Of a stretch of DNA of 34,640 bases, positions 25,697-34,640 are shown in pieces. The notes below the pieces were generated by a model, which was given only the letters and a program-made list of their open reading frames with translations, searched no databases and had not been told where the DNA came from. Each line of letters opens with the position of its first letter. The stretch's first letter is position 1. Origin of the DNA: Methylobacterium bullatum (GTDB lineage: Bacteria; Pseudomonadota; Alphaproteobacteria; Rhizobiales; Beijerinckiaceae); assembly GCF_014845095.1 (NCBI RefSeq), contig NZ_NKUG01000163.1, positions 1-34,640 of the forward strand, given 5' to 3'. The position numbers were made by a program, and so were the translations under genes.

Positions 25697-25773
25697 TAGG
25701 GGGGAGACCTCCCGGTGGAGTAGTGGAAGGGCGATCGTCGATCCGCGACCGCGGGGGTCTTACGAAAGCCCAT

Positions 25774-25801
25774 AAAAAAACCCGGCTCCAAGGGAGCCGG
25801 G
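25774..25801 (-). terminator. intrinsic terminator of the fasciclin gene
   Basis: On the minus strand CCCGGCTCC, a 3-nt loop and GGAGCCGGG form a perfect 9-bp stem followed at once by seven T. It lies 28 bp downstream of the fasciclin stop codon. On the plus strand the A-run precedes the stem, so it is not a good hflX terminator. Confidence 0.9.
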
Positions 25802-25829
25802 GGATGAGTTTCGGATCCAGAAAGACGTC

Positions 25830-26402
25830 TTACGGCTGCAGAACGCCGTTGATGACGTGAATGACGCCGTTCGACTGCATCACGTTGGCGATGGTCACCT
25901 TGGCGGTGTTGCCCTTGGTGTCGGTGAGGTACACGGCCTTGCCCTTGGTCTGGACCACGAGCGGGGTGCCCTGCACGGTCTTGATCTGGCCTTCACCGCC
26001 GCCATCCTTGGCGATCTTCATGAGGTCCTTGGCGGTCAGGGTGCCGGGGACGACGTGATAGGTGAGGATCGCGGTCAGCGTCGCCTTGTTCTCGGGCTTC
26101 ACCAGGGTCTCCACGGTGCCGGCCGGCAGCTTGGCGAAGGCCGCGTTGGTGGGCGCGAAGACGGTGAAGGGGCCGGGGCCGGCGAGGGTGTCGACGAGGC
26201 CGGCGGCCTTCACGGCGGCGACGAGGGTGGTGTGATCCTTCGAGTTGACCGCGTTCTCGACGATGTTCTTGGACGCATACATCGGAGCGCCGCCAACCAT
26301 CGGGTTCTTGGCGAGCGCGGCCACCGGGAAAGCGGCGCCCATGCTGAAGGCGAGGGCGACGGCGGCGAACGTGGAGGCCACGGGGCGACGGGTGTTGGTC
26401 AT
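25830..26402 (-). CDS. exported fasciclin (FAS1) domain protein
   Basis: 190 residues: a signal peptide at about 1-31 (ending AFPVAALA), then one FAS1 domain. Typical FAS1 blocks are TTLVAAVKAAGLVDTLAGPGPFTVFAPTNAAF (box H1), LTYHVVPGTL, and a C-terminal VTIANVMQSNGVIHVINGVL (H2). FAS1 proteins act in adhesion or surface interactions; the partner is unknown. The ATG at 26402 has AGGA 8 nt upstream; an ATG at 26441 would add residues before the signal peptide. It is monocistronic, with a strong terminator at 25774-25801. Confidence 0.93.
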   Translation of the reverse strand: MTNTRRPVASTFAAVALAFSMGAAFPVAALAKNPMVGGAPMYASKNIVENAVNSKDHTTLVAAVKAAGLVDTLAGPGPFTVFAPTNAAFAKLPAGTVETLVKPENKATLTAILTYHVVPGTLTAKDLMKIAKDGGGEGQIKTVQGTPLVVQTKGKAVYLTDTKGNTAKVTIANVMQSNGVIHVINGVLQP

Positions 26403-26540
26403 GGGGCGTTCCTCTCGAGCTATCCCCTTCGCGGGGGTCATCGCTCGTTACGGAGCCCGGAAGAGGAAAGTTTCGGGAACGCTGCAGAAAGTCGTGTTCG
26501 TGTGAGATACGGCGGGACGCGAGCGCCTCCTCCAAAGCAA

Positions 26541-26572
26541 AAGCCCGCCCGACCTGAAGGTCGGACGGGCTT
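26541..26572 (-). terminator. intrinsic terminator of the outer-membrane protein gene
   Basis: AAGCCCGCCCGACC (26541-26554), loop TGAA, GGTCGGACGGGCTT (26559-26572): a long stem with one mismatch. On the minus strand it ends in GGGCTTTTGCTTT, a fair T-tract. It lies 49 bp after the stop of the outer-membrane protein and before the fasciclin promoter region. Confidence 0.85.
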
Positions 26573-26620
26573 TCGTGATCCGCACGGCGGCGAGGACAAC
26601 CCTCGCCGCTGAGCTCGAGA

Positions 26621-27574
26621 TCAGTACTTGCGGATGATCGGGGCCGGAGCAGCGGCGACCGGGGTCGGCGAGTACAGCGGAACGATCAGGCGGCCCGAGA
26701 TCTCGGTGCTGTCGAAGCTGGTGGTCGCGACGGTGCGGGCGACGTAGACCTGCGCGGTGGCGAAGCCGAAGTCGTAGCCGACGAGGCCACCCATCAGGAA
26801 CCGGCCACGATCGTTGAGGGCGGCGTTGATGATGCCGCCAGCCTTGGCGCCGGTGTCGAAGTTGACGGTGCCGTAGGCGATGGCGCCGATCTCGAACTTG
26901 CCGAACTTCTTGGTCGCGGTCAGGTCGAGGTTGAGGGAGTCGGAGAGAGAGTAGACCGTGCCGAAGTCACGGCCGCTGCCGAAGGAGGACGGCGAATCGT
27001 AGATGTTGGCGGTGAGGTTTGCGGTCAGATTGTAGCCATCGCCGGTGTAGCTGGCGGCAACGCCGACGCGGTAGGTGTTCGACGAAAGCTGGGGCAGCAC
27101 GGCAGTGTTGGCGAGAGCGCCGGCATTCGTGCGCAGGACACCACGGTCACCGTTCAGCTCGTTCAGGTAGACACCGCCGAGCAAGCTGACGCCGAAGTTG
27201 TTGCCGAGGTCGAAGGCCCAGATGCCGCCGACGAAGGTACCGACGTTGATCGAGGTGTCACGCAGGCCGTTCGCGCCGCTCTTGCCGAAGGTGAACACGG
27301 TCGGGGGAGCCACGAGGAGCTCGATGCGGCCGCCGAGCGGAACCAGCGGGGTCGACCAGACCAGCACGGGAATGTTGATCCCGACGTCCAGAGCCGAGTT
27401 GTCACGCGACTGGTAGACGAAGGTGTTCAGGGCGTAGATGCCCTCGGGCAGCGGCGCGCCGGTGGCGAGGCCGACCTGCTCGCCGGGGATCGTGGTGGTC
27501 TGTGCGTAGGAAGCCGTGGCGCTCATGCCCATGGTCAGCGCCAGTGCGCCGGTGGCCAGCCAGTTCTTCGTCAT
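26621..27574 (-). CDS. outer-membrane beta-barrel protein (SphA/phenol-MetA-like)
   Basis: 317 residues with a signal peptide at about 1-24 (cleaved after ASYA). The rest is rich in Gly, Asn, Thr and aromatic residues, with alternating strand patterns such as FGVSLLGGVYLNEL, YNLTANLTANIYD and FEIGAIAYGTVNFDTG. It ends in a Pro/Ala-rich tail and IIRKY; a final Tyr fits a beta-barrel. It looks like the outer-membrane family including SphA and the phenol-degradation meta-pathway protein; the substrate is unknown. The ATG at 27574 has AAGGA 7 nt upstream. Its terminator is 26541-26572. Confidence 0.85.
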   Translation of the reverse strand: MTKNWLATGALALTMGMSATASYAQTTTIPGEQVGLATGAPLPEGIYALNTFVYQSRDNSALDVGINIPVLVWSTPLVPLGGRIELLVAPPTVFTFGKSGANGLRDTSINVGTFVGGIWAFDLGNNFGVSLLGGVYLNELNGDRGVLRTNAGALANTAVLPQLSSNTYRVGVAASYTGDGYNLTANLTANIYDSPSSFGSGRDFGTVYSLSDSLNLDLTATKKFGKFEIGAIAYGTVNFDTGAKAGGIINAALNDRGRFLMGGLVGYDFGFATAQVYVARTVATTSFDSTEISGRLIVPLYSPTPVAAAPAPIIRKY

Positions 27575-28072
27575 TGTCTCGTCCTTCCCAAGGATTTCAG
27601 GCATTCGCCGCGCAGACCTACGAACCATCGTGCCGAGTGCCGCATTGTTGCGGCTTGCTGACATCCAGTGCGTAGGGCCCCCCTTGCGGCCCGAATTCGT
27701 GTCTCAACGCTGAGAACTATTCTACAGGTCGGATCGGATTGACAGTCCAATGCTTCGGATCGAGGCAGTTCCAAACGAACCGTTGCGGAAAAGCCGCAAT
27801 TTCGACGCGGTGCAGCGCAAGGTTTTGTTAACTTTCTCAGCAGAATTCCGCCGGGCATGGCGTCGCATTGAGCAACGCGTCTGCAAAATAACGCTGATCG
27901 GTCAAACCGTTGCGACCGATCCATGCGGCAGGACGATTGCGCAATCGACGGCGGGAGTTTGCGCATCGCCAGCGGACCACGATCCCCGCATGCCCGGTGC
28001 CTGTGCACCGCAGCAGGGCCATCGTTCCCAGGTGCCGTCGAATCGAGCTTGGCCTTGGGCCGGGCGGAACGC
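27575..28072. other. long intergenic region between the OM protein and uvrA
   Basis: 498 bp without a gene I can support. It must hold the promoter of the outer-membrane protein (minus strand). Notable: stem-loops GCCGCA-ttgt-TGCGGC (27639-27654) and TTGCGG-aaaag-CCGCAA (27783-27799), and a perfect 14-bp palindrome CGATTGCGCAATCG (27934-27947). No intrinsic uvrA terminator is evident. No tRNA or known small RNA is recognised. Confidence 0.5.
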
Positions 28073-31078
<3,006 letters not shown>

Positions 31079-31091
31079 TGGGTCTCTTCGG

Positions 31092-31161
31092 CGGCAGGAC
31101 TTGAGCGGCAGGACTTGGGCGGTAGGACTTGGGCGGCAGGGCTTGGGCGGCAGGGCTTGCA
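31092..31161. repeat. 14-bp tandem repeat, five units, in the uvrA leader
   Basis: Five units of the form CGGCAGGACTTGGG (31092-31105, -31119, -31133, -31147, -31161), with one to three base changes each. It lies 14 bases upstream of the uvrA start on the transcribed leader side. The unit length is not a multiple of three, which argues against it being coding. Copy number may vary between strains. Confidence 0.85.
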
Positions 31162-31312
31162 GGAACGGGCAGTCGACAACGACGCTCGGCGGCGATCGTC
31201 TCCGGGACGTCATGCGGCGAGGTCGACGACGACGGCCCCGCCACCGGTCGCCATGTCGGGCGCACGGGCCGGGCGGGCAAGACGCACGCCACGCATATCC
31301 GTCACCCAGCTA

Positions 31313-31327
31313 GAACAAAAAGCGTAC
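31313..31327. promoter_or_regulatory. near-match LexA (SOS) box upstream of uvrA
   Basis: GAAC-n7-GTAC, i.e. GTAC-n7-GTTC on the uvrA strand. The alphaproteobacterial LexA consensus is GTTC-n7-GTTC, so it has one mismatch. It lies about 235 bp upstream of the uvrA start codon in a 342-bp gap (31079-31420). A TTGTAG with 17-bp spacing to TAGCTG overlaps it on the minus strand as a weak promoter. Apart from the tandem repeat the rest of the gap holds nothing I recognise. Confidence 0.4.
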
Positions 31328-31420
31328 AGCTACAATATCGGCGTCGGATTTTGCCCCCGGCCGGAACCCGATGAAGCTTTCACCACCGAAATGGCCGCGC
31401 GCGCGGGACGCTTTCCGCCG

Positions 31421-33427
31421 CTAGAAATTTCCCTGGAACCCCGACAGAGGCGCCATGACCCGGCACACCAGGCCGTCCGGTTCGTAGGCGAGGGAGACCT
31501 CGCCGCCCACCGCGCCGGCGAGGCCGCGCTCGATGAGGCGCGAGCCGAAGCCCTTCCGGGTCGGGGGCTGCACGAGCGGGCCGCCGCGCTCGGACCAGGT
31601 GAGGTGGATCGTGTCGTCCTCGTCCGCCGCGACCACGCTCCACGCCACGGTGACGCGGCCGTCAGGCCGGGAGAGGGCGCCGTACTTGGCGGCATTGGTG
31701 GCGAGTTCGTGCATCATCAGGGCGAGGGACAACGCCGCCTTCGAGCCGATGACGATGTCGGGACCCGACAGGTGGAACCGGCCGGGCTGCTGGTCGTCGT
31801 GCAGCGACAGGGCGCTCGTCAGCACCGCCTCCATCTCCGCGCTCTCCCGCTGTCCGGTCAGCAGGATGTCGTGGGCCTTGCCCAGGGCGATCAGGCGCGC
31901 GGCGAGCGCATGCTTGGCGGCCTCGATGTCGGTGACGTTGCGCAGGCTCTGCGAGGCGATCGCCTGAACCATCGCCAGGGTGTTCTTCATGCGATGGCTG
32001 AGTTCGCGGTTGAGGATGCGCTGCTGCTCGTCCGCCTCGATCCGGGTCAGCCCGCTCCAGGCCCGCTCCGCCACGTCACGGACGAAATCGATCTCGTTCT
32101 GGGTCCAGGCGCGCGGCGACGCCTCCGTCGCGTAGAGCACGCCGACGAGGCGGCCGCGCCGGAGCAGGGGGACGGAGATCACCGCCCGGACGCCCTGGGC
32201 GATGTAGAGGGCCGCATCCGTGTCGAGTTCGGGCGCGGAGGCGAGGTCGGGCACCGCGAGCACCTCTCCGCGCCGCAGGCTGGCGATGCTGGCGGGATAC
32301 TCGTCCAGCGGCAGGGTCTGGCTCGGAAAGACCTGTCCGTCGGACGACCACGAATGCGCCACCGTCACCAGTCCGGCCGGCAGGTCGACCATGCCGTAGC
32401 CGGCCCGCGTCGTGGCCAGGGTCCGGCCCAGGATCTCCGCCGTCATCGCCACGACTTCGGCGTTCGAGCGCAGCTCGCGCAGGCGGTCGCCGAGGCTCAA
32501 GAGCGCGTCACGGCGTGCATCCGCGCGCTTTTCCTCGGTGATGTCCTCGATCATCGCCATGGCGTGGACTTCGTCGCCGAGAGTCTGCGAGACCAGGTTG
32601 ACCCGCGCCCAGATGAGCCGCCCGTCCCGCCGGCGATAGCGCTTCTCGAAACGGTCCTGCAGGGTCTCGCCGGTGGCCAGGCGCCGGTGCAGGGCCTCGC
32701 GCTCGCCCGCATCCTCGGCGGGCGTCCATTGGGCGAGGGAGCACCCGACGATCTCGGATTCCGGCGCGCCCCAGATCTCGCAGAGCTTGGCGTTGACCCG
32801 GAGCGCCAGGACGCTGCGGGGATCGAACTGGACGATCCCGATATTCGCGCCCTCGAACACCGCGCGGAACTGTGCCTCCAACTGGGTTCGCACGGTGATG
32901 TCGAGCATCGCACCGACCATCCGCAGCGGGATGCCCGAAGCGTCACGGACGAGATACGCGCGATCCAGCACGTCCGCGTAGCCACCGCCGCCCTTCAGGA
33001 AGCGGTATTGATGGCTCCACAGGTCCGAGCGCCCTTCGAAGACGGCGTTCAGGCCGGCGGAGACCGCGCCCCTGTCGTCGGGATGGATGTTGCCGAGCCA
33101 CCAGGCGGAGCCCGGGCCGACATGGCCGGGCGGCCAGCCATAGGACGTCTCGAGCGCCTCGTTCCACACGATGGCGTCGTGCTCCAGATCCCAGTCCCAG
33201 ACGACGTCGTTGGTCGCCTTGGCCACCAGCCGGTAGCGCTCGTCGATGGAGTTCCGCTCACGGCACGGCTTGTCGCCGTCGGCATTCGCACCCACGCCGT
33301 CCCGCCTGTCGCCGACGGCCATGGCCGGCACCGGCGATGAAGGATCGCGACGGCTCCCCCGGCGGGGTGACGGGACTTTCGCAATGGTCATCGTATTCGG
33401 GTCAGACACGGGCGGTCGCCGTTCCAT
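31421..33427 (-). CDS. PAS-PAS-GAF HWE-family histidine kinase
   Basis: 668 residues from the first in-frame ATG. PAS 1 is about 62-180 (YRLVAKATNDVVWDWDL), PAS 2 about 183-300 (AVFEGANIGIVQFDP), GAF about 310-460. The HWE kinase core has phospho-acceptor H478 in RELSHRMKNTLAMVQAIA, the N-box HELATNAAKYGALS and the WSE motif (W611/E613). There is no membrane segment or receiver, so it is a soluble sensor. No response regulator is adjacent. ATGs at 33391 and 33322 are alternative starts, none with a strong ribosome binding site. HWE kinases often feed the general stress (PhyR) or light/oxygen pathways; which applies here is unknown. Confidence 0.9.
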   Translation of the reverse strand: MERRPPVSDPNTMTIAKVPSPRRGSRRDPSSPVPAMAVGDRRDGVGANADGDKPCRERNSIDERYRLVAKATNDVVWDWDLEHDAIVWNEALETSYGWPPGHVGPGSAWWLGNIHPDDRGAVSAGLNAVFEGRSDLWSHQYRFLKGGGGYADVLDRAYLVRDASGIPLRMVGAMLDITVRTQLEAQFRAVFEGANIGIVQFDPRSVLALRVNAKLCEIWGAPESEIVGCSLAQWTPAEDAGEREALHRRLATGETLQDRFEKRYRRRDGRLIWARVNLVSQTLGDEVHAMAMIEDITEEKRADARRDALLSLGDRLRELRSNAEVVAMTAEILGRTLATTRAGYGMVDLPAGLVTVAHSWSSDGQVFPSQTLPLDEYPASIASLRRGEVLAVPDLASAPELDTDAALYIAQGVRAVISVPLLRRGRLVGVLYATEASPRAWTQNEIDFVRDVAERAWSGLTRIEADEQQRILNRELSHRMKNTLAMVQAIASQSLRNVTDIEAAKHALAARLIALGKAHDILLTGQRESAEMEAVLTSALSLHDDQQPGRFHLSGPDIVIGSKAALSLALMMHELATNAAKYGALSRPDGRVTVAWSVVAADEDDTIHLTWSERGGPLVQPPTRKGFGSRLIERGLAGAVGGEVSLAYEPDGLVCRVMAPLSGFQGNF

Positions 33428-33587
33428 CAGATGCGGTCAGATCTTGCGGCGAACAAGTCTCGCCGTCAGATTTCGCAAGTTGCCCCCACGCTTTCCGTCA
33501 CGGATATGAGATCGGAGACTGAGCCCGGCAAGTCTCCACCGGAGCGGCACGCCTCGTCCACTCCCGCGGCGCTCCACCATCCCGGAA

Positions 33588-34391
33588 TCAGACGGATTCC
33601 GCCGCGCGGACGGAATCGTCCTGGCCCGGCTGCGTCGGAGGATCGACGGAGAGCATCCGCCCCTCGGCATCGTAGACGGCCCCCAGCACGGTCTCGAAAT
33701 GGCTCACCACGGCGCCGTGGCACTCGCAGGCCGCCTCCTGGATCCTGGCGCGGTCGAGGATGGTGATGCGGCCGCGCCCGACCTCGATCAGCCCCTGGAT
33801 CTGCAGGGTCCGCAGGATCCGGGTGAGATAGGTCCGCTGGACGCCCAGCATGTTGGCCAGGAGTTCGTGGGTGACGGGCAGCGTTTCCGTGCCGATCCTG
33901 TCCTGCAGCGTCAGCAGCCAGCGCAGGCAGCGCTCCTCGATCGGGTGGAGGGCGTTGCAGGCCACGGATTGCAGCACCTGTCCCAGCAGGCAGTCCGCGT
34001 AGCGGGTGAAGAGGTTGCGCAGGGTGGTCGAGCGGAGCTTGGCGTCCTGCAGCTTGGCGGCATCGAGCCTCAGGACCGGCCCGCCGATCTGCACCAGGGC
34101 CGTGCTGAAGGCCGGGAGGCTGCCGTGGCTGACGACGCCGCCCACGGCGCCCTCCCGCCCGATCGTGGCGGTTTCCGCGCTCCGCCCGTCGCGCATGGAG
34201 ACGATGAGGTTGATGACCGTCTGCTCGCAGGGAAACGAGATGAACGAGACCTTGGCTCCGACGGTGAACAGGGTCTCGCCACGCCGAACGTCGGCACGCT
34301 CGAAATGAGGCGCGAGCAGTCCCCGATCCTCCGGGGACAGAGCCTTCAGCAGGAGATTGCCTTCGAAGAAGGACTCAGTCGTCGAGAGCAT
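33588..34391 (-). CDS. Crp/Fnr-family transcription regulator
   Basis: About 267 residues. The N-terminal cyclic-nucleotide-binding-like jellyroll spans LLAPHFERADVRRGETLFTVGAKVSFISFP to about residue 120, but no FNR-type Cys cluster is seen. The C-terminal winged helix has THELLANMLGVQRTYLTRILRTLQIQGLIEVGRGRITI. The tail holds CECH and ends Asp/Ser-rich. The effector is unknown. I chose the ATG at 34391; an ATG at 34436 or a TTG at 34457 would lengthen it. It lies about 160 bp upstream of the HWE kinase on the same strand, so the two could be linked in sensing. Confidence 0.9.
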   Translation of the reverse strand: MLSTTESFFEGNLLLKALSPEDRGLLAPHFERADVRRGETLFTVGAKVSFISFPCEQTVINLIVSMRDGRSAETATIGREGAVGGVVSHGSLPAFSTALVQIGGPVLRLDAAKLQDAKLRSTTLRNLFTRYADCLLGQVLQSVACNALHPIEERCLRWLLTLQDRIGTETLPVTHELLANMLGVQRTYLTRILRTLQIQGLIEVGRGRITILDRARIQEAACECHGAVVSHFETVLGAVYDAEGRMLSVDPPTQPGQDDSVRAAESV

Positions 34392-34457
34392 GGGACACGC
34401 GGTGTTCACCTTCTGTCTCGCGCCATAGCGTATCATCAATGGAGCGTCTGTCCACAA

Positions 34458-34640
34458 GTGGACGAAGGCGAAGAGAAATATACCGTCCCGGCGGAATTCG
34501 GCGCGCGCTACGGCATTCCTACATCTGCATTTGCAGGCAGAGCGCGTCCCTTTCCCCCTTGTGGGGAGAGGTCAGGAGTGGGGGTGGCTCCGCCAGCCTC
34601 CGTAAGCCGAGGGTCGCCCGACCGCCCCCACCTCCAACTC
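34458..34640. repeat. right edge: palindromic repeat-like intergenic sequence
   Basis: An upstream region of the Crp/Fnr gene. It contains a hairpin CCTTTCCCC/GGGGAGAGG (about 34549-34571), resembling the inner hairpin at 4911-4931. A GGAGTGGGGGTGG block (from about 34574) and a CCGCCCCCACCTCC block (from about 34622) are roughly complementary, so this may be a partial dispersed palindromic element cut by the window edge. No gene is seen. Confidence 0.4.

Noticed and set aside
27575..28072. A small protein gene in the gap between the OM protein and uvrA
   Set aside because: Open frames exist but are Arg-rich, lack ribosome binding sites and resemble no protein family.
31092..31161. CRISPR array
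   Set aside because: The units are contiguous 14-bp tandem copies with no spacers, and no cas genes are near.
31115..33340. A 741-codon plus-strand open frame opposite the HWE kinase
   Set aside because: Shadow frame without family motifs; it also begins within the 14-bp tandem repeat.

Overview
The window is GC-rich chromosomal DNA from an alphaproteobacterium, most likely a member of the Hyphomicrobiales. The backbone gene order (lipA, a COQ10-like gene, cinA, ispDF, dusB, ntrBC, ntrYX, hfq, hflX) is typical of that order. A fused IspDF, NtrYX and HWE-type kinases are alphaproteobacterial traits. Overall composition, the OFA-type oxalate/formate transporter and the palindromic intergenic repeats make me think of Methylobacterium or a relative, but that is recollection and was not tested.

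Layout. 93-2615 (minus): an extended SDR oxidoreductase followed by a GSCFA-domain protein, set off by an AT-rich intergenic region. 2987-4812 (plus): a small GlsB/YeaQ-type membrane protein, lipoyl synthase and a COQ10/RatA-like START protein. 5036-5296: a secreted PepSY-like protein between two palindromic repeats. 5504-7281 (minus): the translationally coupled pair ispDF-cinA. 7416-11679 (plus): dusB-ntrB-ntrC and a small unknown (DUF6886-like) gene, mostly joined by 4-nt stop/start overlaps. 11851-19798: an accessory block that separates ntrBC from ntrYX. It holds a membrane GAF-GGDEF diguanylate cyclase, two abutting gene remnants, an AT-rich island, an MFS exporter coupled to a Nudix hydrolase, and a minus-strand set of gamma-glutamyltransferase, methyltransferase and OFA-type MFS transporter. 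20033-25696 (plus): ntrY-ntrX-hfq-hflX. 25830-27574 (minus): a fasciclin-domain exported protein and an outer-membrane channel-like protein, each with a clear intrinsic terminator. 28073-31078 (minus): uvrA, with a five-unit 14-bp tandem repeat and a near-match LexA box upstream. 31421-34391 (minus): a PAS-PAS-GAF HWE histidine kinase and a Crp/Fnr-type regulator.

How the genes fit together. The core is housekeeping: lipoate synthesis, isoprenoid precursors, tRNA dihydrouridine, NMN salvage, nitrogen and redox two-component control, Hfq-based RNA control, a ribosome-associated GTPase and excision repair. The accessory parts are the SDR/GSCFA pair, the block between ntrC and ntrY, and the sensory genes at the right end. 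I see no CRISPR array, phage, transposase, rRNA or tRNA. The least ordinary signal is the block between ntrC and ntrY. The 3' end of the gene coupled to ntrC reappears about 2.2 kb downstream beyond the GGDEF gene, where it abuts a reversed fragment of an OFA-transporter C-terminus. That looks like the scar of a duplication or insertion.
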